From an uncultured Fibrobacter sp. (lineage in GTDB: Bacteria > Fibrobacterota > Fibrobacteria > Fibrobacterales > Fibrobacteraceae): DNA of 58,559 nucleotides. The DNA lies in contig CAMKLO010000016.1 of assembly GCA_946413655.1 (NCBI GenBank), forward strand, positions 1 through 58,559, in the 5' to 3' direction. This document shows positions 35,554 through 43,593 of the stretch, one piece after another (position 1 is the stretch's first letter; each line of letters begins with the position of its first letter). The position numbers and the translations under genes were made by a program. The notes beneath the pieces are model-generated. The model had not been told where the DNA came from, ran no database searches, and saw nothing but the letters and a program-made list of their open reading frames with translations.

Positions 35554-37065
35554 ATGAATACAATACTTTTTAACTCCATTTGGGTCATCCCCCTCTTAAC
35601 GGTTCTCGCCTGCGTAATGATTCCCGCAACTTACGCGAAGACGATTCGAACCATCCACGTTACGTCGGCAACGATTGTTCTTGCGATTGTCTGCTACTTG
35701 ACTTATGTTGTATATGCGCTTTCAGGGACTCCGACAAACCCTGCCGCGGCACCGCTTGCGCTCCGATTCTTTACGGACATTCCGTGGCTTTCGATGTTCA
35801 AAGCGAACTACATCGTCGGAGCCGACGGTCTCAACATGCTGTTGCTCGCGCTTACCGCGTTTATCGTCTGGGCAGGCGTGCTCGTGAGCCTTAACATCAA
35901 AGGGAACCAGAAGATTTTCTTTGCGCTTATCCAACTTTTGGCAACAAGTGTTTACGGCGTGTACATGAGCTTTGACTTGGTGCTGTTCTTCGTGTTCTAC
36001 GAAATGGAAGCACTTTGCATGTACCTCATGATTGCCTGCTACGGCAGCGGCAAGCGCGACTACGGTGGTAAAAAGCTCACGTTGACGCTTGCGTTCGGTT
36101 CCTCGATGATTCTTGCAACGCTATTCGGGCTCTTCTTCGAAAGCGGCGCTACCAGCTGGAATCTCATTGAAATCGCCAAGACGAACCTCCCGATGGATTT
36201 CCAGATGTGGGCTTTCCCACTCATGTTCATGGGATTCGCCGTTTCAAGTTCGCTCTTCCCGTTCCACTTCTGGAGCCCAGACGGTCACTCCGCCGCCCCG
36301 ACCGCTGTTTCCATGCTCGCCGCCGGCGTAATGATGAAAATGGGTGCCTACGGATGCTTGCGCGTCGCCATGTTCCTCATGCCCGAAGCCGCAAAGATTT
36401 GGCTCCCGTACGTTGTCGCCCTGTTAATCTTTAACGTGGTTCTCGGCCCGTTCATCGCCATCCGCCACAAAGATCTCAAGTATATCACCGCTTACAGTTC
36501 CATTAGCCACCTGGGCCTCATCTTCCTCGGACTTGCAGCGCTCACGCCGATCGGGCTTCGCGGAGCTAGCCTCCAGATGATTTCCCACGGGTTCTTGACG
36601 GGACTCTTCTTCGCTACGATTGGCATGATCTACGAACGCACCCACACCCGCGACATCACGGAAATGGGCGGTATCATGCGCAAGATGCCCTTCCTCGGCG
36701 TTGGCTTTGTGCTTGCTGGTTTCGCAGGTCTTGGGCTCCCGGGCTTTAGTGGATTCATCGCCGAAAGTACAATCTTTATCGGAGCATTCCAGCAAGATTC
36801 CACGCTCACACGCATTGTGACGATTCTCGCGATACTCTCCATCACGACGACGGCCGTCTATATTCTGCAAACAGCGAACCGTATGCTTCACGGCCCACTC
36901 CCGCAGAAATACGAAAGTCTCACCGATGGATGCTTCCGTGAAAAGCTAGTCATTGTCGTTCTCGTTGCCTGCTTGTTGTTCATCGGTGTTTGCCCCGGCT
37001 GGATATCGGAAATTCTAGACCAGAGCATAGCTCCAATTTTTGAAAAAATCAACAATATACCTTAA
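35554..37065 (+). CDS. nuoM: NADH-quinone oxidoreductase subunit M (antiporter-like)
   Basis: A 503-residue antiporter-like membrane subunit: FYEMEALCMYLMI with the conserved glutamate, PFHFWSPDGHSAAPTAVSML, and KYITAYSSISHLG. A repeat B copy follows its stop, within the operon before nuoN. Confidence 0.95.
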   Translation: MNTILFNSIWVIPLLTVLACVMIPATYAKTIRTIHVTSATIVLAIVCYLTYVVYALSGTPTNPAAAPLALRFFTDIPWLSMFKANYIVGADGLNMLLLALTAFIVWAGVLVSLNIKGNQKIFFALIQLLATSVYGVYMSFDLVLFFVFYEMEALCMYLMIACYGSGKRDYGGKKLTLTLAFGSSMILATLFGLFFESGATSWNLIEIAKTNLPMDFQMWAFPLMFMGFAVSSSLFPFHFWSPDGHSAAPTAVSMLAAGVMMKMGAYGCLRVAMFLMPEAAKIWLPYVVALLIFNVVLGPFIAIRHKDLKYITAYSSISHLGLIFLGLAALTPIGLRGASLQMISHGFLTGLFFATIGMIYERTHTRDITEMGGIMRKMPFLGVGFVLAGFAGLGLPGFSGFIAESTIFIGAFQQDSTLTRIVTILAILSITTTAVYILQTANRMLHGPLPQKYESLTDGCFREKLVIVVLVACLLFIGVCPGWISEILDQSIAPIFEKINNIP

Positions 37066-37093
37066 CTAGATCCTTCGCGTTGCTCAGGATGAC
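37066..37093. repeat. Repeat B copy between nuoM and nuoN
   Basis: CTAGATCCTTCGCGTTGCTC followed by AGGATGAC directly after the nuoM stop, then a CTAACCACTGTTTACT tract ending at the nuoN start. Confidence 0.75.
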
Positions 37094-37133
37094 ATTTTAC
37101 TAACCACTGTTTACTAACCACTGTTTACTACCT

Positions 37134-38570
37134 ATGTTTAACATACCAAACTTCATTCTACCTGACGTTCTGCTGCTGATTTTCCCGTTCATCGTAATCG
37201 GGATGCGCCTGTTTGTAACAACGCGTTCACAGTTGCCATGGCGTTTGGCAAACATCGGCTTTATCGCCATTTTTATCCTATTGAATTTAATTCCATTCTC
37301 CGGCGGAGCCGAAAGAATCTTTATCAGCAACTGGAAAGTAGATGACTTCGGTGTGCTCATGCGCGAAGTGCTCATTGTAAGCGCTTTACTCGGCATGTGG
37401 CTTTCCAAAGATTACTTCGAACACGGCGCTGACAAGAAACCGCAAATGCACCAGATTGCCGAATTCATCGGCGCCATCGCATTTGCGACATTCGGCGGAT
37501 TCACGGTCGTGAGCGCATGCGATTTGCTCACGTTCTTCCTCGGTTTGGAAATCGCAACCATCCCGATGTACGCCCTTGCTGCCTGGAATAAACGCGATCA
37601 GTACGGTTCCGAAGCCGCCACCAAGTACATCTTGATGGGGTCTGTTGCCACGGCATTTGAACTGTTCGGATTCAGCTACCTCTACGGTTTCTCCGGGAGC
37701 CTCCACTTCAGCGAAATACAGGCCGCGGTTGCAAGCGGTTCTAGTCCGCTATTGTGGATTGCCGTGCTGTTTCTGTTCTGTGGAATTGGCTTCAAGCTCA
37801 CGCTGTTCCCGTTCTACACCTGGGCTCCGGACGTTTACGAAGGCGCACCGACGCCTGTGACAGCAGTGCTTTCTGTCACCTCGAAGGCAACAGCAATCGC
37901 ATTCCTCGTTGTGCTCGTCTATGGCCCGCTCTCCCCGATTCAAGACAAGATGGCCCCGCTCATTGCGCTCCTCGCAGGCGTCACACTCTTTGTCGGAAAC
38001 CTCGGCGCATTAAAGCAGAGCCGCCTCCGCCGTTTCATGGCTTACAGCTCCATCGCTCAGGCCGGTTACATCATGGTCGCCTTGCTTGGCCCTGCAACAA
38101 CCGCAAAGACAGCAATCATCTATTACCTCTTTGTCTATGCCGTTTCAAACTACCTCGCCTTCTTCGTGTTCAGTATCATCGGGCATCACCGCGAAGAGAC
38201 ATTCCAATCGCTCCGTGGACTTTCTAAGCAGAACCCGAGCCTCGCCATCGCCCTTGCCATTTCGATGTTCAGCTTGGCAGGCATTCCGCCTCTCGCCGGT
38301 TTCTTCGGCAAGTTTCACTTGTTCTTCAGCGGAGCTTCGACGGGCCATTACACGCTCGTCGCATTCGCTGTTTTGAACAACGTCATTGCGCTCTTCTACT
38401 ACTTGCAGCTCATCAAGGCAGCCTGGGTCGATGAACCCGACGGTCACCTCACGCCGCTCCGCCTCACCAAGCGCCAGCGCGAAGTCGTTATTTTGCTGAG
38501 TATTGCAGTAATCTTCCTCGGTTTTGTACCGTTCCTGAGCAACAACATCTTTGCTGGCTTCACGAATTAA
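37134..38570 (+). CDS. nuoN: NADH-quinone oxidoreductase subunit N (antiporter-like)
   Basis: A 478-residue antiporter-like subunit, last gene of the operon: FFLGLEIATIPMYALAAW, GFKLTLFPFYTWAPDVYEG and RFMAYSSIAQAGYIMVA. The 20 bases before its ATG match those before nuoA (CTAACCACTGTTTACT), a repeat-derived similarity. A strong terminator follows at 38620. Confidence 0.95.
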   Translation: MFNIPNFILPDVLLLIFPFIVIGMRLFVTTRSQLPWRLANIGFIAIFILLNLIPFSGGAERIFISNWKVDDFGVLMREVLIVSALLGMWLSKDYFEHGADKKPQMHQIAEFIGAIAFATFGGFTVVSACDLLTFFLGLEIATIPMYALAAWNKRDQYGSEAATKYILMGSVATAFELFGFSYLYGFSGSLHFSEIQAAVASGSSPLLWIAVLFLFCGIGFKLTLFPFYTWAPDVYEGAPTPVTAVLSVTSKATAIAFLVVLVYGPLSPIQDKMAPLIALLAGVTLFVGNLGALKQSRLRRFMAYSSIAQAGYIMVALLGPATTAKTAIIYYLFVYAVSNYLAFFVFSIIGHHREETFQSLRGLSKQNPSLAIALAISMFSLAGIPPLAGFFGKFHLFFSGASTGHYTLVAFAVLNNVIALFYYLQLIKAAWVDEPDGHLTPLRLTKRQREVVILLSIAVIFLGFVPFLSNNIFAGFTN

Positions 38571-38586
38571 GCTGGTGGAAATGCAT

Positions 38587-38610
38587 GGATTCTCCTAACG
38601 GAGAATGACA
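38587..38610. repeat. Repeat A-like hairpin after nuoN
   Basis: GGATTCTCC-TAAC-GGAGAATGACA, a variant of the repeat A palindrome with a different stem. Confidence 0.55.
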
Positions 38611-38619
38611 AAAAATTTT

Positions 38620-38646
38620 GCCCCCGATTTTGTCGGGGGCATTTTT
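38620..38646 (+). terminator. Terminator of the nuo operon
   Basis: GCCCCCGA-TTTTG-TCGGGGGC followed by ATTTTT. Confidence 0.9.
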
Positions 38647-38707
38647 CAGAAAAAATATATTGTCATCCGAATCCAAGGGTATATTATCCCACAGTAACTG
38701 CGTGATT

Positions 38708-39106
38708 TCACAATTGGTTATAGGATATAAATCCCAATAATACTTCTTCATTTTTAAAATCAAGATACTTCATCCCGACCGCTAAATTGATTTTGTGGGA
38801 ACTATCAGTGTCGAAAAATTTAACATTAATCGTATCAACGCCGATAAGCGTCGGAACTATAAACGCAAAGCAAGAATCATTAACGATCTTTGATGTCAAC
38901 GAAGTTTGCCATTTGCGAACGCGGCTGTCTAAACAAATTTGAATGGTCTCGTTTTTCTCGACTTCAAGCCAATATTCTGCACCCAAAGAGTCCCGATTTA
39001 AGACAACATTTCTTTGAGGATTGTTCAACAATTCTTCGGCACTCGGTCCTTTGTCCGAGCATGCAACGCAGAAAAAACATATAAAGACAATACTACAGTT
39101 TTCCAA
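38708..39106 (-). CDS. Hypothetical lipoprotein, probable frameshift in the signal peptide
   Basis: The frame encodes a lipoprotein signal (IVFICFFCVAC) and a mature part SDKGPSAEELL onwards, about 115 residues, no family recognised. It has only a TTG start at 39106, 15 bases from the GGGAGG ribosome site. An ATG at 39114, ideally spaced from that site, opens MNIWK but is out of frame; one extra A in the following A run would join them as MNIWKNCSIVFIC. Either a real recent mutation or a sequence error. Confidence 0.6.
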   Translation of the reverse strand: MENCSIVFICFFCVACSDKGPSAEELLNNPQRNVVLNRDSLGAEYWLEVEKNETIQICLDSRVRKWQTSLTSKIVNDSCFAFIVPTLIGVDTINVKFFDTDSSHKINLAVGMKYLDFKNEEVLLGFISYNQL

Positions 39107-39219
39107 ATATTCATATAAACACCTCCCAAATTGATTTTATAAAAGCAACCTACAAAATCAAATTCAAGAGAAGCTGCGTTCGGAATGAATTAGTGTGTAA
39201 AATAAAATTGTGTTTATAA

Positions 39220-39420
39220 CTATTCGTTCCAGATGTCGTTCGGGAGTTTTCCGATATCGCGAAAGTCGAGTTTGCCGTTTGTCGCAGAATTCATGCTCAC
39301 AAGGCGCGCCAAAGGCTTACCAGCGCGTTCAATGACGATTTCTTCGTCCTTGATGGCAACCTGGTTCAAGAGCGTCCCAAAATTCTGACGCATATCCATT
39401 GCAGAAACTACTTTCGACAC
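39220..39420 (-). CDS. Phd/YefM-type antitoxin
   Basis: A 66-residue protein: MSKVVSAMDMRQNFGTLLNQ and EIVIERAGKPLARLV, the DNA-binding half of Phd/YefM antitoxins. It starts with GTG, with AAAGGAC upstream. No toxin gene (PIN, RelE or Doc) is next to it; the short C-terminal tail LPNDIWNE is where it would contact one. Confidence 0.85.
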   Translation of the reverse strand: MSKVVSAMDMRQNFGTLLNQVAIKDEEIVIERAGKPLARLVSMNSATNGKLDFRDIGKLPNDIWNE

Positions 39421-39479
39421 GGCGAGTCCTTTTTATACCAATTTAATTATTATTATAATTAACGTCAAAACGCTTGAAA

Positions 39480-39509
39480 GGAGATTCCCGCTCGGAGGCG
39501 GGAATGACA
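39480..39509. repeat. Repeat A copy
   Basis: The same 30-base palindrome as the two copies in topB, here between the orphan antitoxin and xseA. Confidence 0.9.
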
Positions 39510-39687
39510 ATAAAAAAGGTGACCCCGTCCCCATTCGCGGATCATGACCACGTAAGCGCTAAATAGCATTCAAGGCGAGTGTCGCAAAATCAAGCATACT
39601 TGATTTTATGATCGAGCCGAAATTGCTGACGCGAAGCGTCAACCGCAAGTGGTCAAAGAGCACAGAGGCCGAGGTGACATCAAAAAA

Positions 39688-40986
39688 ATGGATCAAGAAG
39701 TTCGCACATTTTCGGTCACGCAGTACATGCGTTCGCTCAAGAACACCGTGGAGGCAACACCTGCGGTTTGGGTGCATGGGGTGATTTCGCAAATTGCGGA
39801 AAAGCCGTCGGGCGTTTACCTGAGCATAGCGGACTTCGCCGATGGCGACGTGAAACCGAAAGCGACGCTCGCTCTTTATTGCTACACAGCCAAATACGAT
39901 GCGATTCTCGCCAAGATTTCTAGCCTGTCGCAGCCGTTTACACTCAAGCACGACTTGAAGGTCAACTTTCTCGTGCGCGCGGAACTGTACATCCCGTACG
40001 GGAAGTTGCAAGCGCAAATCTTGGACATCGATCCGGTTTACACGATTGGCGAACTCGCCCTCACCAAGAGTGCCATCTTGAAGCGCCTTGCGATGGAAGG
40101 CTTGCTCGAAAAGAACAAGCAGCTAGAACTTGCCGACGTTCCGCTCCGCGTGGGGCTCATTACCGGCGAAAATACGGCCGCGTACAAGGACTTCACCACG
40201 CGACTTGAAACGTCTCCGTTTGCATTCGAAGTCACGACAGTCTATGCGCGGATGCAAGGGAACGAAACAGAAGGAAGCATCATCGCAGCGCTGGAAGAGC
40301 TCCAAGGCGACCCCAATTTAGATGTAGTCTGCATTGTACGCGGTGGCGGCGCCAAGACGGACTTGAACTTTTTCGATAGCGAAGCGCTTTGCCGCGCGGT
40401 CGCGAACTACCCCACCCCCGTCTTTACGGGAATCGGTCACGAAATCGACCGCTGCCTTTTGGACGAAGTCGCCTACCTCTCGTGCATCACGCCCACGGAC
40501 TGCGCGAAGCGCCTCGTGGAACGCGTCACGGATAGCTGGAACCGCATGACCGAAGCGATGGCAAGCATTGCCGATGGCGCCCGCGACCTCCTCACCGAAA
40601 ACAACAAGCAACTCGGCACGATGGGAAACCTGCTCCATCAAAAAGTTTTCGGGCTCATCCAGAACGAAAAATCCAAGCACGTGCTCATTGCCGCCTCGAT
40701 CAAAAAAGACACCGCTTTTTACATAAAGTCCGAACACGAACGCCTCGACCGCAACCGCGAAGGTTTAAAGCAAGGTTCCCGCAAAATTCTCGACCTTGCA
40801 AAATCGCAGTTCGAACTCGTCAGTGAAAAAGTAAAAAGCGCGGACCCCAAGACGACGCTTGCCAAAGGCTACTCGCTCACGCTAGACGAAAACGGAAAAT
40901 TCATCCGCAAGGCAAGCCAACTCAAGAGCGGCGACACCATCAAAACGAGACTCGCCGATGGAGACATTTTGTCTGTGGTGAAATAA
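39688..40986 (+). CDS. xseA: Exodeoxyribonuclease VII large subunit
   Basis: A 432-residue XseA: OB-fold N-terminus (FSVTQYMRSLK, VWVHGVISQI), then the catalytic region VGLITGENTAAYKDF, VCIVRGGGAKTDL and FTGIGHEID, and a coiled-coil C-terminus. It degrades single-stranded DNA with the small subunit XseB, not encoded beside it. The ATG at 39688 (MDQEVRTF) is preferred over an upstream GTG at 39649. A hairpin terminator follows. Confidence 0.92.
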   Translation: MDQEVRTFSVTQYMRSLKNTVEATPAVWVHGVISQIAEKPSGVYLSIADFADGDVKPKATLALYCYTAKYDAILAKISSLSQPFTLKHDLKVNFLVRAELYIPYGKLQAQILDIDPVYTIGELALTKSAILKRLAMEGLLEKNKQLELADVPLRVGLITGENTAAYKDFTTRLETSPFAFEVTTVYARMQGNETEGSIIAALEELQGDPNLDVVCIVRGGGAKTDLNFFDSEALCRAVANYPTPVFTGIGHEIDRCLLDEVAYLSCITPTDCAKRLVERVTDSWNRMTEAMASIADGARDLLTENNKQLGTMGNLLHQKVFGLIQNEKSKHVLIAASIKKDTAFYIKSEHERLDRNREGLKQGSRKILDLAKSQFELVSEKVKSADPKTTLAKGYSLTLDENGKFIRKASQLKSGDTIKTRLADGDILSVVK

Positions 40987-40992
40987 ATACAT

Positions 40993-41022
40993 TGTGAGAG
41001 CAAGGCTCACATTTTAAATTTT
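40993..41022 (+). terminator. Terminator of xseA
   Basis: TGTGAG-AGCAAGG-CTCACA followed by a T-rich stretch. Confidence 0.65.
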
Positions 41023-41042
41023 TCGAGCGCTTTTCAGTACCT

Positions 41043-41082
41043 TTACATACTAATCACACTTTCACCCGCACTAAGTATGTAA
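41043..41082. other. Inverted repeat in the xseA-HsdR_N gap
   Basis: TTACATACT (41043-41051) and AGTATGTAA (41074-41082), perfect 9-base arms with a 22-base loop. It may be a second terminator or a regulator site. Confidence 0.35.
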
Positions 41083-41178
41083 ATTTTTACGTTGTCTGCA
41101 CAGTTTTTGTTTAAAAACGTCCATTTTTTCGCAGATTTTCACTTACTTTATATGCAATTAAGGACAATTACACCCAAT

Positions 41179-41640
41179 TTAGCCAAACTCCGGCAGTTTT
41201 TCGATTTTTCTGAACCGCATTGACGCAGCATCCAGCTCAAAATAGCGCACGCAATCCCCCAACGCAAGCATCACGTAGTTCGGCGTCAAAATCTGCAAAT
41301 ACTTATTCAGTTGCTGTTGCAACACAGGCCAAGTGTATTCGCCAGGAGCCTTGCATTCCACCAGGAGCCACGGCTTGCTGAGCGGCGCCCCATCGCGGAA
41401 ATTATGCACCACGATATCGACGCGATCATCCGTTTTTGCATCCACTAGCGAAAGCGGGAATTCCACCGCAATCAAATGAGCAGGAACCTTCACCACATCC
41501 AACAAATAGCGCACCGTTGCCTGGCGCACATGTTCTTCGGGCGTCGCGGGCACATCCTTTTTGCGAATGGGGTCGAACAGTCTATGAGGTTTGAGGTCGT
41601 TCACTTCGTTCACTTTGAGGTTCGAGCATTCGCAAAACAT
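41179..41640 (-). CDS. Solitary type I restriction R-subunit N-terminal-like protein
   Basis: A 153-residue protein (from MFCECSNL) with the HSDR_N_2-type nuclease domain: LKPHRLFDPIRKKDVPATPE, EEHVRQATVRYLL, DDRVDIVVHN and WLLVECKAP. The D...ECK pattern fits a PD-(D/E)XK nuclease. There is no helicase, M or S subunit, so this is the small stand-alone form common in Bacteroidetes and Fibrobacter. Frame open to 41775, but that would run across the divergent promoter at 41683-41711. Confidence 0.8.
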   Translation of the reverse strand: MFCECSNLKVNEVNDLKPHRLFDPIRKKDVPATPEEHVRQATVRYLLDVVKVPAHLIAVEFPLSLVDAKTDDRVDIVVHNFRDGAPLSKPWLLVECKAPGEYTWPVLQQQLNKYLQILTPNYVMLALGDCVRYFELDAASMRFRKIEKLPEFG

Positions 41641-41682
41641 CTGCGAAGCTCGACTCAAAATTAAAAAAATACGCCATTCGAC

Positions 41683-41711
41683 TTGACTTGCGTATTTTTC
41701 AAATGTATATT
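41683..41711 (+). promoter_or_regulatory. Promoter of the alanine-rich leader ORF
   Basis: TTGACT (41683-41688), 17 bases, TATATT (41706-41711), then 7 bases to the ATG at 41719. Transcription should begin at about 41718, so the ORF is leaderless. The best sigma-70 match in the window. Confidence 0.8.
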
Positions 41712-41718
41712 TTGCGAC

Positions 41719-41853
41719 ATGAATAAAATCCTTGGACAGAACATCATCGCAGCAGATGCAAGAATTGCAGCTCACGCAGCAATGGCAGCAAGCCCGGCAG
41801 CAGCCCGAGCTATTATGGGGCTGTCCAGAGAAACCAAAATCTGTAAAGCATAA
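41719..41853 (+). CDS. Alanine-rich 44-residue leader peptide
   Basis: ATG to TAA, 44 codons. Residues 11-31 hold 13 alanines (10 GCA, 2 GCT, 1 GCC). A near-consensus promoter puts the transcript start at the ATG, and a terminator hairpin follows 29 bases after the stop. RNA within the last Ala codons and just after can pair with the terminator's 5' arm (see the attenuator entry). This is the organisation of amino-acid leader peptides (trp, his, ilv), here for alanine. The next gene in the same direction is an AlaA-like aminotransferase. Alternatively it is a small amphipathic peptide in its own right. Confidence 0.65.
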   Translation: MNKILGQNIIAADARIAAHAAMAASPAAARAIMGLSRETKICKA

Positions 41854-41912
41854 AGCAAAAAACAGATAAAAAGTTTCAAGGGCAGCCCCATAAAAGGCTG
41901 CTTTATTTTTTT
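41801..41912 (+). promoter_or_regulatory. Attenuator-like alternative RNA structure
   Basis: Region 1 CAGCCC (41801-41806, inside Ala codons) can pair with GGGCTG in region 2 (41818-41823). Region 2 GGGGCTGTCC (41817-41826) can instead pair with region 3 GGGCAGCCCC (41880-41889), 10 pairs with one G-U. Region 3 GCAGCC (41882-41887) can also pair with region 4 GGCTGC (41896-41901), followed by TTTATTTTTTTT: a terminator. So 1:2 and 3:4 exclude 2:3, as in trp-type attenuation. Pairings read by hand; no folding was run. Confidence 0.6.
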
Positions 41913-41960
41913 TAAACTTTAACCATAAAACAAGGAAACAGAAATTCTTATTTAGTAGTG

Positions 41961-42080
41961 TACTGGATCCTACCCCATAGGGCTTAACTCCACTAGCACA
42001 AACAAGTTGTGCAGTCTCGTATATCGCCCTTTACAGGGCTCAGGATGACGCTGAGTTGAAAATCAAGGCTCAGGATGACG
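41961..42080. repeat. Composite repeat B between leader and aminotransferase
   Basis: ACTGGATCCT..., a hairpin GCACAAacaagTTGTGC, TCGTATATCGC, and two CTCAGGATGACG ends. The same layout with a different hairpin is at 57095-57175. The rest of the gap to 42173 holds TATAAT (42122-42127) without a convincing -35 box. Confidence 0.65.
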
Positions 42081-42173
42081 TAGAATCAATATTGCAGAAA
42101 TAACATAGCTAAATATTATTCTATAATTGCATTGTAAAAATTTGAATTTTCGATACCTATACAGGAGCATAAA

Positions 42174-43475
42174 ATGCGCAGAAGACTATTGAGCGAAGGT
42201 GCCAAAGAACTCTCTTACGAAATCCGCGAGATCGTGAAGAAGGCAAACCAGCTCAAGGCCTTGGGCCTCCCCATCCACTGGGAAAACATCGGTGACCCCA
42301 TCGAAAAGAAATGCCAGTTGCCCGACTGGATCAAGGACATCGTGGTCGATCTCGTGAAGACGAACCGCAGTTACGGCTACTGCCCTTCCAAGGGCATGCT
42401 TGAAACGCGTGAATTTTTAGTGAAGGAGAACAACAAGCTCGGCGGTGCACAGATTAACGTCGATGATATTTTGTTCTTCAACGGCCTCGGTGACGCCATC
42501 GCCACCATCTACGGGCTCTTGTCGATGAACACCCGCATCATCGGACCGGCTCCGGCTTATTCGACACACAGTTCTGCCGAAGCGGCCCACGCCCATACCT
42601 CACCCATCACCTACAGCCTTCAACCCGAAAACCACTGGTATCCGGACTTGGAAGAACTCGAGAACAAGGTGAAGTACAACCCGAGCATCGCGGGCATCTT
42701 GATTTTGAACCCGGACAACCCGACTGGCATGGTCTATCCGCTGGAAATTCTCAAAAAAATGGTAGATATCGCCAAGCGCTACAACTTGTTCATCATCTGC
42801 GACGAAATCTACAACAAGATTACCTACAATGGCGCCCACGCCTATGCGCTTGCCGAATACATCGGTGACGTTCCGGGCATCGCGCTCAAGGGCATTTCCA
42901 AGGAATACCCGTGGCCGGGCGCTCGTTGCGGCTGGGCCGAATACTACAACCGCGACAAGGACGAACAGTTCGACGCTTTCTGCCGCGCCATCGACAACGC
43001 AAAGATGGTGGAAGTCTGCTCGACCACGCTCCCGCAGATGACAATTCCGCGCGTGCTGGGCGATCCGCGCTTTATCGAGCACCGCACCGCACTTAACGAG
43101 AAGATTGGCCGCCGTAGCGCCATCATCAACGAAATCCTTTCGGACATCCCGGAACTGTATTTCAACCCGACATACGGTGCGTTCTACAACACCATCATCT
43201 TCCGCGAAGGCGTGCTCAACAGCCACCAAACGCTCAAAATCGACAATCCGATTATCAAGAAGAAAGTCGAAGAATGGTGCAGCAAGACGACAAACCTCGA
43301 CTACCGCTTTGTCTATTACCTGCTGGGCGCGAAGGGAATCTGCGTCGTGCCGAGCACGAGTTTCTGCACGGACTTGAAGGGATTCCGCGTAACGCTCCTC
43401 GAAGAAGACGAAGACGAACTCCGCAGCGTGTTCACTACCATCCACGATGCCATCATCGAATATCTGCATTCGTAA
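42174..43475 (+). CDS. PLP-dependent aminotransferase, AlaA/AlaT-like
   Basis: A 433-residue fold-type I aminotransferase: SYEIREIVKKANQLKALG and IHWENIGDPI at the N-terminus, YGYCPSKGMLETREFLV, NPDNPTGMVY, CDEIYNKITYNG, and the lysine region LKGISKEYPWPGARCGW. The start resembles E. coli AlaA (SYDIRG... YCDSKGLYSAR), which moves amino groups between glutamate and pyruvate to make alanine. Alanine specificity is inferred. AGGAG at 42163-42167 sets the start. The upstream Ala-rich attenuator may control it. Confidence 0.85.
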   Translation: MRRRLLSEGAKELSYEIREIVKKANQLKALGLPIHWENIGDPIEKKCQLPDWIKDIVVDLVKTNRSYGYCPSKGMLETREFLVKENNKLGGAQINVDDILFFNGLGDAIATIYGLLSMNTRIIGPAPAYSTHSSAEAAHAHTSPITYSLQPENHWYPDLEELENKVKYNPSIAGILILNPDNPTGMVYPLEILKKMVDIAKRYNLFIICDEIYNKITYNGAHAYALAEYIGDVPGIALKGISKEYPWPGARCGWAEYYNRDKDEQFDAFCRAIDNAKMVEVCSTTLPQMTIPRVLGDPRFIEHRTALNEKIGRRSAIINEILSDIPELYFNPTYGAFYNTIIFREGVLNSHQTLKIDNPIIKKKVEEWCSKTTNLDYRFVYYLLGAKGICVVPSTSFCTDLKGFRVTLLEEDEDELRSVFTTIHDAIIEYLHS

Positions 43476-43527
43476 TGGTTTGAGATTAGAACTTAGAGCA
43501 TATCTAAGCTCTACCGACTAACTTCCA

Positions 43528-43560
43528 CCCCGACATACAAAGTCGGGGATTTTTATTTTA
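43528..43560 (+). terminator. Terminator of the aminotransferase gene
   Basis: CCCCGAC-ATACAAA-GTCGGGG followed by ATTTTTATTTTA. Confidence 0.85.
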
Positions 43561-43593
43561 TATATTACTCTTATAAATAAACGAGAGGAAAAA

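Noticed and set aside
38560..38763. 67-codon frame over the nuo terminator
   Set aside because: Runs through the terminator hairpin and a repeat; no start signal.
42600..43469. 289-codon frame opposite the aminotransferase
   Set aside because: Shadow frame; the plus strand has all PLP-enzyme motifs.
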